Shown: positions 16,905 through 26,008 of the stretch, piece after piece
Layout of the letters: each line of letters starts with the position of its first letter
Numbering within the stretch: the stretch's first letter is position 1
IMG/VR virus record: IMGVR_UViG_3300022848_000011
Location: 21,363 to 85,362 of that record
Strand: one strand, 5' to 3'
DNA from: a virus
DNA length: 64,000 nucleotides
Notes under the pieces: generated by a model
What the model was told of the DNA's origin: nothing
Databases searched by the model: none
Seen by the model: only the letters and a program-made list of their open reading frames with translations
Made by a program: the position numbers and the translations under genes

Positions 16905-18232
16905 GTGAACAAAACAGTTTTGTAAATCCAATGGAACAATTAAAAGATAAGTTCGACAAAGAGATTGAAACATTAATTGATAGAGAGTTAATTGCAAAAT
17001 TGGAACCAATCATTAATCAACAAAGGCAACAAGTAAATCCGCAAGTTGATCAGCAACCTACGCAAAGTAGTATGGGGCGACCCACCACATCAACTGATAA
17101 TATGGCTAGATCAATTAACTCCACAGATCAACAAAGATCTTCACAGAGAAATAACCAAGGAGTGATTAAATCGCCTAAGTGGAAAGGAATCAGGGGCTTG
17201 TGGCGATCTATTTGGAAAGGTAATTCTTTTGATAATCCAGACTATCTTAATAATTTAAGATTAAACAATCAATTACCTTGGCAAAATAGAAAGAATGAAA
17301 ATTTAATTACCTTAGAAGAATATAGTCATTTGAAAGAATGTGCAAATATGTTCTTTGAAGATAATTTTGATTTCCAACACCTTAACGAAAACATGAGTCT
17401 TGCTGGACCAATTATAGCAAATTTCAAACAAGAATTAGTAAAAACCTTGAGAGATCAATATACCCGAATAACTAAGTTCCTCAAAGACCAAGATAACAAC
17501 ACTGAACAACCAAGTCATCCTGTCGCTGCAAGTATGCCACCTGCTTCGACAACTACAAGTAGATCTCAAGACGTAGAAATTGAAGATGATGACGATGATG
17601 ATGATGAAATAAAAGGAATCGAAAGAGAACTAGGAATAGATCCTAACATTAATGATTACTTGGATGATGAAGAAGACGATGATGATGAAGACACTACTCC
17701 AACTGTTCGAAATCAAACATCAGATGCAGAAGATAAAGCTAGAAAAGATGCAGAAGATAAAGCTAGAAAAGACGCAGAAGATAAAGCTAGAAAAGACGCA
17801 GAAGATAAAGCTAGAAAAGACGCAGAAGATAAAGCTAGAAAAGACGCAGAAGATAAGGCTAGAAAAGACGCAGAAGATAAAGCTAGAAAAGACGCAGAAG
17901 ATAAGGCTAGAAAAGACGCAGAAGATAAAGCTAGAAAAGATGCAGAGCCAGATGAGTTAGATGATATTGAAGATGATATTGAAGATGATATTGAAGATGA
18001 TATTGATCTTAGCAATGTAAGTATAGAAGATTTGATAGACAGGTTACCAGAAAGACATAAACTTACTGGGCAGAATAGTTATCAGGATTTAAAGCAAAAA
18101 TTAAAAAATAATAACATGTCTCAGGATGAATTTGACCAAGAATTAGATGATCTTAAAAACACATTTAGCAATCTTGCCCCATCAAAAAAATCCACCAAAA
18201 AAGATTACACAGACACTTTTGAAGATTTTTAG
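16901..18232 (+). CDS. Acidic protein with AEDKARKD tandem repeat
   Basis: This 443-residue protein starts with a Gln-rich helical region (MEQLKDKFDKEIETLIDREL). A conserved-looking centre (~85-190; WKGIRGLWRSIWKGN, LPWQNRKNENLITLEEYSHL) leads into Asp/Glu tracts (DDDDDDDE), about nine copies of an 8-residue AEDKARKD helix repeat, another DDIEDDIEDDI tract and a C-terminal domain (~385-443). The repeat is TolA-like and predicts a single long charged helix. Cytoplasmic, with no signal peptide. It may be a scaffold or partner of the actin-like protein, inferred from adjacency only. The stop overlaps the convergent 772-aa gene by 4 nt. Confidence 0.6.
   Translation: MSEQNSFVNPMEQLKDKFDKEIETLIDRELIAKLEPIINQQRQQVNPQVDQQPTQSSMGRPTTSTDNMARSINSTDQQRSSQRNNQGVIKSPKWKGIRGLWRSIWKGNSFDNPDYLNNLRLNNQLPWQNRKNENLITLEEYSHLKECANMFFEDNFDFQHLNENMSLAGPIIANFKQELVKTLRDQYTRITKFLKDQDNNTEQPSHPVAASMPPASTTTSRSQDVEIEDDDDDDDEIKGIERELGIDPNINDYLDDEEDDDDEDTTPTVRNQTSDAEDKARKDAEDKARKDAEDKARKDAEDKARKDAEDKARKDAEDKARKDAEDKARKDAEDKARKDAEDKARKDAEPDELDDIEDDIEDDIEDDIDLSNVSIEDLIDRLPERHKLTGQNSYQDLKQKLKNNNMSQDEFDQELDDLKNTFSNLAPSKKSTKKDYTDTFEDF
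17724..17946 (+). repeat. 24-bp coding tandem repeat (AEDKARKD)
   Basis: About nine in-frame copies of a 24-bp unit encode AEDKARKD. Copies differ by a few synonymous changes (gat/gac, aaa/aag), so the array is recent and likely length-variable. Frame is preserved because the unit is a multiple of three. Confidence 0.9.
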
Positions 18233-20547
18233 AACCATTTCTCCAGTTGTTGCCATCCTGGGGAGCGTGATGTATAGTACTTTTTAACATAGTTATGAAT
18301 TAAACTACTGTATTTCTTTGATTTTGGATCAATATAACTAGAGAATTTTGGATTTTGGATCAATTGTTTGATTTTTGGGTCCAGTTCAATCATACTTGAT
18401 TCATAAGATAATTTCTTTGATATTTCTTTTGCCTTCGTGTCAATTTCTTCTTCTGTAACTGAATGATTAGTTTGTTGTGCTATTTGTTGTAATGCATGTT
18501 TTGCTGCTAAAAAATATTTACCAGCAACTAATGTTTTTGCAGATATATCATTGTCAGAATGATCGTGTGTTACGGTACTTCTAATTTGATTCAAGAACTC
18601 TGGATTATTTGTTAATTTATCCCATCCTGCCTGAATCTGAGAATGAATCACGTCAATTCCGTGGGAAGTCTGTCCGTGTTGTCCATCTTTCCACATAGAA
18701 GGGTCGAAAGGTCTTGACTTTCTTCCCCATGTAATTCCCAATTCCTTTGCTTTATCTTCAAGACTTTTATCACCAGACAACAACTGTTCTAGATCTTCCA
18801 TTGATTGTCCTTTGTGAATTCGGTTTTTCAATTGAAAAACCATTCCTGCAAAGGTATATCCAGATTGGAAAGCAGATTTTCTCATTAATCTTCGAGCATT
18901 GTCCAATGCTGATTTTTGAACAGTACCTTTTTTATAATCTTTATAGATTTGAATAAATGGCATAAAGGCTCTAGAACCTAATCGATTTCTAAAATAGGTT
19001 GTTGCATTTTTGACAATTTCATCTTGTTTAATTTGCATGGTATGGTGTGCAACTTTTGAAGCAGTATACAACTTCTTGATGTATGCATCAACACCTCTGG
19101 TGATTTCGTCAGGAATTCCACCTGTGCTTCCAATTAATTCTTTAGCATCTTTCCAAAATTCATTTGGGTTAATTTTAAGTTGTTGTAATGCGCCATGAAC
19201 TGTTTCTTGCTGTTGCCAATTAATATTAATTGTTCCAAACCCTGACCATCTTGTGTGAGGGTTGTTTAATTTAGGGTTAAAGTGATGTATGTTCCAATCT
19301 TCTACGTCATATCTTGGAGCACTTTTCAAGACAGTTTCATATTCTTCTTTGTAACGATCCCTGATTGATTCTAGAATTTCAGAAAAGGTTTCGTCTGGTA
19401 CATCTAGAGGATCATTATAACCTGTTTGTTTTGTGGTCTTTTTAATGATATCAATCAAAGAAAACTTAATTTTTAATTCCTTTAATTTTTCTTTATATTT
19501 TTTTCTTTGGACATGTTTTGGATCTTTCCCAATAACTGGCTTTTTGTTTGATGGATCGTCTAACCAAGAAGTAATTTGTTCTATTTCTTTGTTTAAGTTT
19601 GAAAGATTTACTGGATTAAGCATACTTCTATACTTTGATATATCTTTATCAGAGATATCTACATCTAATTCATCATGAATATTTTTTGCTACGTTATGTT
19701 TTCGTATAGATTCACTAGGAATCATTTTAGCTGGTCTCAAGATGGGTAAATACTGTTTGATTTGAATCATTTCTCCTGAATCTGCCCAATAAGCATACCA
19801 TATTCTTTTTCCATCTTTTGTTCTACCATACTTTTCACCATGTCCAGGGAGTTTACCAAGACCTTCCTTTGTATGAACAACTTTATCAGAACCCTTACCA
19901 CCACCTATTTTTAATTTTTCTATAACTTCACTGTCTTCTGGATGTTCACCCAACCATCCATCTTTTATACCTTGATACAAACTAGACAAACGATCTCGTG
20001 CCACTTTTTCGGTCATTCCAACCATTCCTTTACTTGCACTTAAACCTTTTCCTCTTTTATTTCCGTCAAGTACATAACCTAATGACCCAAAGTTATTATT
20101 TTTAGCATGCTGAATGTATTTCTCTTTCTCTGTCGATTTCAGTTGAGAATACATGTGATCATCGACATCAGCAGTTACTTTATGAAGCAAGTGCTTTCCA
20201 TAAGTTCTAACTTTTGGAAAAATTAACTCTCCAGATTTCCTACCATGCCTATATGGTAACTTGGGATTTGCATACTTAGGAATATTACCATTATTTTTTG
20301 ATATTTCAAAAATATCATAAAGCAGCTTGTCATAACGATAGACTAAAGCTTTTGCCCATAATTCTGGCGGGAATTGTTGTAAAAAATCAATATCATGTTG
20401 ATCAATGAATATAGGAGTTTTTCTTTTCTCGTGAACTGTATGAATTTCATCTCCGTCACTATAATCAACAGCCGCCGCTGCCATTTCGTTAAGGTGATTA
20501 AAATCTAATGAATTGACGATGTTTTTGATGAAATTTCCCATAAACAT
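18229..20547 (-). CDS. Large hypothetical protein, possible internal virion protein
   Basis: This 772-residue protein starts at 20547 (MFMGNF) or at the Met two codons on (20541). It is rich in Lys, His and Trp. Recognisable features are a GRKSGELIFPKVRTYGKH segment (~100), a GKLPGHGEKYGRTKDGKR basic patch (~230), repeated helices and a Trp-rich tail (PGWQQLEKWF). The N-terminus reads LDFNHLNE then MAAAAVDY; L-x-E followed by a small or hydrophobic residue is the type of site cut by T4 gp21-like prohead proteases, and one is encoded at 40.9 kb. A packaged internal protein is therefore possible (inference). I recognise no enzyme family. Confidence 0.5.
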   Translation of the reverse strand: MFMGNFIKNIVNSLDFNHLNEMAAAAVDYSDGDEIHTVHEKRKTPIFIDQHDIDFLQQFPPELWAKALVYRYDKLLYDIFEISKNNGNIPKYANPKLPYRHGRKSGELIFPKVRTYGKHLLHKVTADVDDHMYSQLKSTEKEKYIQHAKNNNFGSLGYVLDGNKRGKGLSASKGMVGMTEKVARDRLSSLYQGIKDGWLGEHPEDSEVIEKLKIGGGKGSDKVVHTKEGLGKLPGHGEKYGRTKDGKRIWYAYWADSGEMIQIKQYLPILRPAKMIPSESIRKHNVAKNIHDELDVDISDKDISKYRSMLNPVNLSNLNKEIEQITSWLDDPSNKKPVIGKDPKHVQRKKYKEKLKELKIKFSLIDIIKKTTKQTGYNDPLDVPDETFSEILESIRDRYKEEYETVLKSAPRYDVEDWNIHHFNPKLNNPHTRWSGFGTININWQQQETVHGALQQLKINPNEFWKDAKELIGSTGGIPDEITRGVDAYIKKLYTASKVAHHTMQIKQDEIVKNATTYFRNRLGSRAFMPFIQIYKDYKKGTVQKSALDNARRLMRKSAFQSGYTFAGMVFQLKNRIHKGQSMEDLEQLLSGDKSLEDKAKELGITWGRKSRPFDPSMWKDGQHGQTSHGIDVIHSQIQAGWDKLTNNPEFLNQIRSTVTHDHSDNDISAKTLVAGKYFLAAKHALQQIAQQTNHSVTEEEIDTKAKEISKKLSYESSMIELDPKIKQLIQNPKFSSYIDPKSKKYSSLIHNYVKKYYTSRSPGWQQLEKWF

Positions 20548-20556
20548 ATTTATAAT

Positions 20557-20916
20557 TCAAAATACATTTTCTATATCATCAATATTTAATTTATTGTTTT
20601 CGACTACTGTTTTTTTTACTTTACCATTCATTTCTTCTTTTACTTGTTGAATAATCTTTGCATCCATAGGATCATTAGGGTTTAGTGATTCTTCTTCAGA
20701 AATACTTACAATATTATCTAAATTAAACCAGGATTTAGTTTTCTTTGGAGAAAATACATTTTCTAGCAACAAGCCTTTTTCGTCAACAGATATGACTTTG
20801 CCCATGAAGTAATTATGAATTGTTTCTATAAATTTATCACCATTCTCTTCTCGGTAATTTCGATTAATACCTAGCGTTGTTATTGTACAGATTTTATTTA
20901 CAAATATATTTTTCAT
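20557..20916 (-). CDS. Hypothetical small protein downstream of primase
   Basis: This 119-residue protein overlaps the primase stop by 4 nt and so is translated with it. Residues ~30-75 (HNYFMGKVISVDEKGLLLEN, then KSWFNLDNIVSISEEE) look like an Sm/SH3-type small beta-barrel; the C-terminus is an acidic-ended helix (NIDDIENVF). Such a tail is reminiscent of acidic C-terminal peptides that recruit replication partners, as in SSB, but there is no typical SSB motif. Its role in replication is inferred from coupling only. Confidence 0.45.
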   Translation of the reverse strand: MKNIFVNKICTITTLGINRNYREENGDKFIETIHNYFMGKVISVDEKGLLLENVFSPKKTKSWFNLDNIVSISEEESLNPNDPMDAKIIQQVKEEMNGKVKKTVVENNKLNIDDIENVF

Positions 20917-21932
20917 AGTAGATTTAATTGAATATCAAGGGGATCGAAGTTTTTTGTTTTAAGAACATATTCTCTTATCAACTTTGGATTAACTTTATTG
21001 ATAATTGAATTCCAGTCTTTGTAACCTTTCGGCGGGTTTATATATTCAATTTTATTGAACCCTAAAGATTGCATTTTTTTACCATTTTCTATTAAGGCAT
21101 CAACACCAGGACCATCGAAATCGAATGCTAAAACAGGATCATAATCTTTTAGTATTTTGAGTTGACCTTCAGATAAGTATTTTCCTCCACTCGCACAAGC
21201 CCACACACCGCATCTAAAGAGACTTAACGCATCAAACTCCCCCTCAGTCACATACACCTTAGAACCCTTCTCAGGCCAATCCGGGAAGAATAAGACATCT
21301 TCTTTAGTAACACCGCTTTCTTCCCCAGCAGCTAAATATTTTGGAGCTTTTTCATAAGAGCCAAAATATCTACCATTAAAAAAGATAAGTTTCTTATTTT
21401 TGTCATAATAAGGGATAATAATTCTATCCCGATAAAACCCTGAAGTACAAACAAAGAAAAAACTTGCTGTAAAGCCTCTAGATTTCAGATATATGTCACA
21501 TTTCCTTCGTATTGGACTAATAGTAGGTATATCACTAACTAAACAAGTTCCAGGTGGCAATTTACATTCTTTAAACTCTTTTTGTACTTTTACTTCTTTT
21601 TCGACTTGTTGATCTTGATTTAATAATTCTTGAAATCTAATTTGGAGATCATCTATTGTAGCATCTCTACAACCTAAGGTTTGTAACGCTTCCCAATAAT
21701 TACAGCCATCGACTTGCATTACTAAAGATATCAATGACCCTCTTTTGTCGGTTTTCCAACAACGAAAGACACCATGTTCTACATTTTTCTTTCCACCACT
21801 AGGATTACACCACAAGTGTTGTTTAGAATCATCACAAAACACTGAATTAATTTTTATTTCATCATTTTTAATCTTTACAGGATCGAACCTAGCGTTTGCC
21901 CATTCTAGGAATATTTCAAAAGGTATGCTCAT
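20913..21932 (-). CDS. DnaG-type primase (zinc-binding plus TOPRIM domains)
   Basis: The start at 21932 (MSIPFEIFLEW) is preferred; a longer frame reaches 21968 but lacks spacing from the divergent nuclease. Of ~339 residues, the N-terminal ~80 carry a CHC2-like zinc motif (C33, H39, C42, C58 in VFCDDSKQHLWC and GVFRCWKTDKRGS). The C-terminal half has TOPRIM elements: KVYVTEGEFDALSL with the catalytic Glu, then ASGG, and AFDFDGPG with the acidic metal motif. This is the domain order of bacterial DnaG and phage primases, which synthesise RNA primers. It is short for DnaG because no helicase-interaction domain is visible. A 79-bp gap separates it from the divergent nuclease gene. Confidence 0.75.
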   Translation of the reverse strand: MSIPFEIFLEWANARFDPVKIKNDEIKINSVFCDDSKQHLWCNPSGGKKNVEHGVFRCWKTDKRGSLISLVMQVDGCNYWEALQTLGCRDATIDDLQIRFQELLNQDQQVEKEVKVQKEFKECKLPPGTCLVSDIPTISPIRRKCDIYLKSRGFTASFFFVCTSGFYRDRIIIPYYDKNKKLIFFNGRYFGSYEKAPKYLAAGEESGVTKEDVLFFPDWPEKGSKVYVTEGEFDALSLFRCGVWACASGGKYLSEGQLKILKDYDPVLAFDFDGPGVDALIENGKKMQSLGFNKIEYINPPKGYKDWNSIINKVNPKLIREYVLKTKNFDPLDIQLNLL

Positions 21933-22011
21933 TTTTTTCTCTTTCAGATATTTTAAAGTAAAAGTCAAATCAAATCAAGATATTATTCGAGTTAAAGGAC
22001 TTTAATAGGTC

Positions 22012-22836
22012 ATGAACATTAATCATCTATCTGTTTCTAGATATAATCTGTACAAAGAATGCGAGCAAAAATACAAATTCAAATATCATTTAAAGGTGCC
22101 TTCTCCAAAAGAAGAGCAATTTCATTTTACTTACGGAAAAGTGATTCACAAAGTAGCAGAAGAGTTTATCGAACTAAAAGGTGAAAAAAGTCTGCAAGAT
22201 ATTTTGCTCAGTATTTTAACTGGAGAAATGTCTTTAGAAAGATCTGATCAACCTGGGAAACGTATAAACTTGCCGAAAGATTTCCAAGTAAGGGTTCCAG
22301 ACCACCTACGTTCTATTGAGAAACTTAATAAACAAGTAGGAGTAAGAGGAGAACTTGAATGGGAATTTAAATATGATTTAGATCCACCTAATGAGAAATT
22401 TGTATACGGTTTTATTGACAGAATTATTCAAGAAAAAGATCATTTTTTTGTATTAGATTATAAAACAACAAAAAAGGGTGGTTGGAGAAAAAATATCAAT
22501 ACAGTAAAAGATGATATTCAATTAAAAACATACGCTCTTATGGTAAGGGAACATTATAACGTCCCTGCAAAGAATATTTATACAGCTTTGTATTATCTTG
22601 AAGGGGCTGATTTAATTGGTGCTAGATTTACAGAAGATGATTTAGATAAAACTAAAGAAGAATTATTAAAAAGTTATAATAGCATACAAGATAAAAACCC
22701 AGATAAAGTCTGGGGTAACGTTGGCTTCCAATGTGAAAGATGTGATTATAAATCTTTATGTCCGTTTGTTGCTAACGGAAAAAATCGGATTTCCATTGGG
22801 GCAAAGGCGTATGAACTTCCTGAGGGATGGGTATAA
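22012..22836 (+). CDS. Cas4/RecB-like PD-(D/E)XK nuclease with Fe-S cysteines
   Basis: This 274-residue protein has the fold and motifs of the RecB/Cas4 exonuclease superfamily: an N-terminal SRYNLYKECEQKYKFKY helix with Cys17, H46 (GKVIHK), D136 (YGFIDRI), D149-x-K151 (LDYKTT) and the Q-x-x-x-Y motif (Q170, Y174). Cys241, Cys244 and Cys250 (CERCDYKSLC) complete a four-cysteine [4Fe-4S] set with Cys17, as in Cas4 and AddB. Such phage enzymes process DNA ends in recombination or replication. It is divergent from the primase. Its last 65 nt overlap the opposite-strand protease gene, an unusually long convergent overlap. Confidence 0.75.
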   Translation: MNINHLSVSRYNLYKECEQKYKFKYHLKVPSPKEEQFHFTYGKVIHKVAEEFIELKGEKSLQDILLSILTGEMSLERSDQPGKRINLPKDFQVRVPDHLRSIEKLNKQVGVRGELEWEFKYDLDPPNEKFVYGFIDRIIQEKDHFFVLDYKTTKKGGWRKNINTVKDDIQLKTYALMVREHYNVPAKNIYTALYYLEGADLIGARFTEDDLDKTKEELLKSYNSIQDKNPDKVWGNVGFQCERCDYKSLCPFVANGKNRISIGAKAYELPEGWV

Positions 22837-23731
22837 ATTCAGGGGGATATGTCTTATTTGGGGTTGCCCTGTCTAATATTTTTATATCTCTAGCCAAGTG
22901 GTTATTTATTTCAAGTAAATAATTAAATTTGTTTTCTTTGAACTTACTGTAAATTGCAGATAATGGAGTAAAATAACCAATACCAGATCCACTTTTGGTG
23001 TCAGAAGTACCCCAACATACACCTATGTAAATATTATCATTAGTAATCATACCACCACCAGAACGTCCAGGACGTGGACTATTACGCCTAAAAATAGCAT
23101 CAACACCACGATATTCTACAAACTCCATTTCATATCTAGCTACTTCTCTTCCGCCATCACAACCAACACTATTATATAAATTTCCTTTGTTTATAATATA
23201 GTCTTCTTTTGCAATAGGAAAATACCTAGGAACCCAATCTGGTTTAAAGCTTAATAAGCTTACGTCAAAACCTCTATCATTACTCCAAAATAAAACATCA
23301 GCATCATATTTTTTAGGACTGCTTAATTTTTTATTGTTTTGATACCAAAATATTAATTGAGCTTTTTGAGGATTTTTTTGCAATTCCACGGCTGTTTTAT
23401 TACCTGCCCATAGATGACCACAAGAAATAACGTATGCCGTATTATTTTTTGAGTTATAATAACAAATTGTCCCAGAACCTGATCCTTTTTGGACTTGAAC
23501 TTTAGGAGAAGCAGATAAAAATTTCCAGTATTCACTTTCTCTTTGTTCTTTTGGGGCTGATTGAAAAAATGATAATTGTGGAGTAGAGTTTTCAACAATC
23601 GGCATGTCGATTGTTCCCTTGTCGGCAATTTTACCAACAATAGGATCACTACTCCATTGTTTATGGTACTTGAAAACTATCAAGAAGATAATGCTTAATA
23701 TTAAGACTATGAGCGTTTTGTTTTCTTTCAT
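22772..23731 (-). CDS. Membrane-anchored trypsin-like serine protease
   Basis: This 319-residue protein begins with an N-terminal hydrophobic helix (residues ~7-21, LIVLILSIIFLIVF), a probable inner-membrane anchor that places the rest in the periplasm. The chymotrypsin-fold triad is visible: His106 in VISCGHLWAG, Asp156 in GFDVSLL and Ser224 in RPGRSGGGMI (the GxSGG motif). Intact active site and normal length argue for an active enzyme. This is not typical of phages, and it belongs to a run of envelope-directed genes up to 32 kb. Its 3' end overlaps the Cas4-like gene by 65 nt in antisense. Confidence 0.75.
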   Translation of the reverse strand: MKENKTLIVLILSIIFLIVFKYHKQWSSDPIVGKIADKGTIDMPIVENSTPQLSFFQSAPKEQRESEYWKFLSASPKVQVQKGSGSGTICYYNSKNNTAYVISCGHLWAGNKTAVELQKNPQKAQLIFWYQNNKKLSSPKKYDADVLFWSNDRGFDVSLLSFKPDWVPRYFPIAKEDYIINKGNLYNSVGCDGGREVARYEMEFVEYRGVDAIFRRNSPRPGRSGGGMITNDNIYIGVCWGTSDTKSGSGIGYFTPLSAIYSKFKENKFNYLLEINNHLARDIKILDRATPNKTYPPEFIPIPQEVHTPLPQWKSDFFR

Positions 23732-23769
23732 GATAATTATTTAAAGAGTAATTACACTATAATAGAGAT

Positions 23770-24324
23770 ATGAAATTATCAAATATAAAACCAGATACGA
23801 TTCTTTTTTGTTCTCATACAATATTCTTAGATAAAAAAGAACGAAAAATTTTATCTAACGGAAATGATTTAATAGCTGAAGGTGTTTATTCTTTTGTATG
23901 GTATATTTATAATATGGAATCTAAAATATTTCTATGCACTGAGCCAATTGAAGAATCATTTGTTACATATGAAATAATAGCAACCAAACCAGAACCAGAC
24001 ATTATACTAAATAAACAAAAGAATGGTTTCAAATTAATTCTCCCGCAATTACCCTCAGACTATAAGATCCCCCAACCAATTTCTATAGAATTATTGACAC
24101 AATTAACATTTGAAGACAAATTATTGTATGAAAAAAAGAGAAGAAAATGGTTTGTCGAAAACCCAATTCCTCCAAATATAGAAATGCTAAAAGACAAGAA
24201 AAAATATCCAGGAAAATTAAATTTTCAAATGAAAAAAAGATTTGTAATAAATAATAAAAATATAGACAACATCAACTTTATTGACATCAAATCCAAGGAA
24301 TCACTAGTAAAAAGTTTTATTTAA
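23770..24324 (+). CDS. Hypothetical protein
   Basis: This 184-residue Lys/Ile-rich protein has no signal peptide. It opens with KPDTILFCSHTIFLDKKERK, a beta-rich start, and has a charged helical C-terminus (PGKLNFQMKKRFVINNKN). It lies 39 bp from the divergent protease start and overlaps the convergent gene at 24321 by 4 nt. No family recognised. Confidence 0.5.
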   Translation: MKLSNIKPDTILFCSHTIFLDKKERKILSNGNDLIAEGVYSFVWYIYNMESKIFLCTEPIEESFVTYEIIATKPEPDIILNKQKNGFKLILPQLPSDYKIPQPISIELLTQLTFEDKLLYEKKRRKWFVENPIPPNIEMLKDKKKYPGKLNFQMKKRFVINNKNIDNINFIDIKSKESLVKSFI

Positions 24325-24818
24325 CTTGTACTATCTCTTAATGATAAACCTAATTGTAGACTGATAAATTCTGAATTAGCAACAATAGTTGAATTAGGAA
24401 GCCTTACAGATGAAATCAATAATCCCTCTGAAGAAGGAGATGTTGATAGAAAGAAATTGGTGACAGGACCCCAAGACCCACCATCAGACCTAAATGTAAT
24501 AATTGGTGAATTGATCTGAAAAGTCCCATTTTGCTCTTCAATTGTTTCAAAAGAACTACTCGTTACGAATTGTCTTTGATAACCGTTTATACTAGGCTCA
24601 GATTGTATTGTTGATAACGTATCATCTGCACTTAATGACGATCTAGCATCTAATCCAAAATAATAATTCAATGGTCTTGTTTGTAAACCAAAACATACTT
24701 CAAGCATAAACTTCTCTCCTTCATCATGCAATATGTTTTTTAAGTTTTTATAACTATACAAAAGTTCATTTTCTCTATAATGATTTAATTCTTTAATTGT
24801 TACTAGACCGCTCCACAT
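24321..24818 (-). CDS. Hypothetical phage structural-type protein
   Basis: This 165-residue protein begins MWSGLVTIKELNHYRENE and has NILHDEGEKFMLEVCFG near residue 27, followed by NYYFGLDARSSLS. The motif of a short N-terminal helix with N-x-L-H-x-E-G-E-x-F followed by a beta-rich domain (WGPVTNFFLSTS, LLISSVRLP) is one I associate with minor virion proteins in many tailed phages. The exact role is unknown. It is divergent from the C39-like gene across a 103-bp gap that probably holds both promoters. Confidence 0.45.
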   Translation of the reverse strand: MWSGLVTIKELNHYRENELLYSYKNLKNILHDEGEKFMLEVCFGLQTRPLNYYFGLDARSSLSADDTLSTIQSEPSINGYQRQFVTSSSFETIEEQNGTFQINSPIITFRSDGGSWGPVTNFFLSTSPSSEGLLISSVRLPNSTIVANSEFISLQLGLSLRDSTS

Positions 24819-24921
24819 TAGTTTATCCTCAAAATAATTTCTACTTACTTAAAGTAGTTAGATTTATTAAATTATGATAATGTAAAGACTAAATAAAATA
24901 ATTACTCTGTTTGGTATCACA

Positions 24922-25641
24922 ATGACCAAAAAGCTTCCAAAGATCATAGGTGCTTTATTTTTATTTGCAATGTTTACATTGTTTTTATCTTTAGAAACAC
25001 AAAAGAAATATTCTGTTGAAAAATATAGAAATACATATACTAATCAATATGTTTCAAAAACAGGTGTAATTAATCCTGTAGGAACCCAATCATCAATAGA
25101 GTACAAAAATAGAGTTCCAAACTATACAGGAATTCAATGTGTTTATTCATCTATCGAGACTTTAGGAAGACATGCTGGAGAAATAAAACTAATTGATCCA
25201 CCAATTACTTCTAGAAGTAATTGTAAATCCTATTCAGATCCTTATAGAGCAGGTAAAATTTTAACAGATCTTGGAGTTAAGTTTAAACAAGAATATAATG
25301 ATAGATCTTTATCTTTGGATTTATTGAAAAAATCCTTATCAGAAGGAAGAGGGTGTACTTTTTCTATACCAGGACACGTTATGGTAGCAGTACATTACTC
25401 AGAAGAAGAAGATAGATTTTGCTGGATAGATAATAGTGATAGATCACTAAAAGTTCAACAAACTAGTATTGCAAACTTTCACAAAATGTGGAATGGTTGG
25501 GTTTTAGTAATATACACTGATAATGATCTTTTTCATTTCAGAGAAAGAATCAAGAATATACCTATTATTGATAGATTAAACCTCAATTATGAGATACCCA
25601 AAGACTATGTTCCATTTCCAAAAAATAATGATTATAATTAG
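24922..25641 (+). CDS. Membrane-anchored C39-like cysteine peptidase
   Basis: This 239-residue protein has an N-terminal hydrophobic anchor (~8-24). The active-site order of papain-fold C39-like peptidases is visible: Cys73 in NYTGIQCVYSSIE (Gln-x-Cys, the oxyanion Gln preceding), His152 or His158 in PGHVMVAVHYS, and Asp170/Asn171 in CWIDNSD. The domain should lie in the periplasm. C39-like domains cleave or bind Gly-Gly leaders or cell-wall peptides; the substrate here is unknown. Its 3' end overlaps the lipoprotein gene, with the next ATG inside its last codons, so the two are co-translated. Confidence 0.6.
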   Translation: MTKKLPKIIGALFLFAMFTLFLSLETQKKYSVEKYRNTYTNQYVSKTGVINPVGTQSSIEYKNRVPNYTGIQCVYSSIETLGRHAGEIKLIDPPITSRSNCKSYSDPYRAGKILTDLGVKFKQEYNDRSLSLDLLKKSLSEGRGCTFSIPGHVMVAVHYSEEEDRFCWIDNSDRSLKVQQTSIANFHKMWNGWVLVIYTDNDLFHFRERIKNIPIIDRLNLNYEIPKDYVPFPKNNDYN

Positions 25642-26008
25642 TATTTTATTTTTATTATTACTTAATGCTAGTTGTGAACCAGCAATCGTATCTCCAATTG
25701 TGAATGGCTACATTACATGGCAAAATGGTGAAGCCCATAAATACTACGAAAATAATGATGTTATTATAATAAATGCAACTAAAAGAGCGTGTTTAGATTT
25801 AGGGTTAAAAATTAAGAAAAATATTAGAAGTCGCTATTATTATAATATAATAGCGACTTCTAAAAATGACTTTAATATCAAGATAAAAAAAATCAATAAA
25901 AATATATCTAAAGTTTCTATAAGGATAGACTTTATGGGAGATAAACCATTTAGTGAATTTATTTATAAAAAAATAGACGAAGAAATACCTAGAATAGTTT
26001 ACTATTAA
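25628..26008 (+). CDS. DUF3568-like lipoprotein
   Basis: The ATG at 25628 is chosen because it places a hydrophobic signal peptide right at the N-terminus (MIIISILFLLLLNASC), ending in a lipobox-like N-A-S-C; the -3 Asn is unusual. The mature part of ~110 residues has GYITWQNGEAHKYY then a helix with INATKRACLDLGL, the layout of the DUF3568 small lipoproteins (G-x-x-x-x-x-x-x-x, then A-x-x-A-L-x-x-L-G). It overlaps the C39-like gene by 14 nt and is probably co-expressed with it at the envelope. A 17-bp hairpin lies inside the coding sequence. Confidence 0.55.
   Translation: MIIISILFLLLLNASCEPAIVSPIVNGYITWQNGEAHKYYENNDVIIINATKRACLDLGLKIKKNIRSRYYYNIIATSKNDFNIKIKKINKNISKVSIRIDFMGDKPFSEFIYKKIDEEIPRIVYY
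25824..25863. repeat. Perfect 17-bp inverted repeat within lipoprotein gene
   Basis: TTAGAAGTCGCTATTAT (25824-25840) pairs perfectly with 25847-25863 around a 6-nt loop, TATAAT. It is entirely inside the coding frame and is not followed by a T run, so it is not a standard terminator. Confidence 0.9.

Noticed and set aside
17724-17946. Repeat array as a possible replication origin (iterons)
   Set aside because: It is an in-frame coding repeat for a charged helix with no AT-rich unwinding element or initiator gene next to it.
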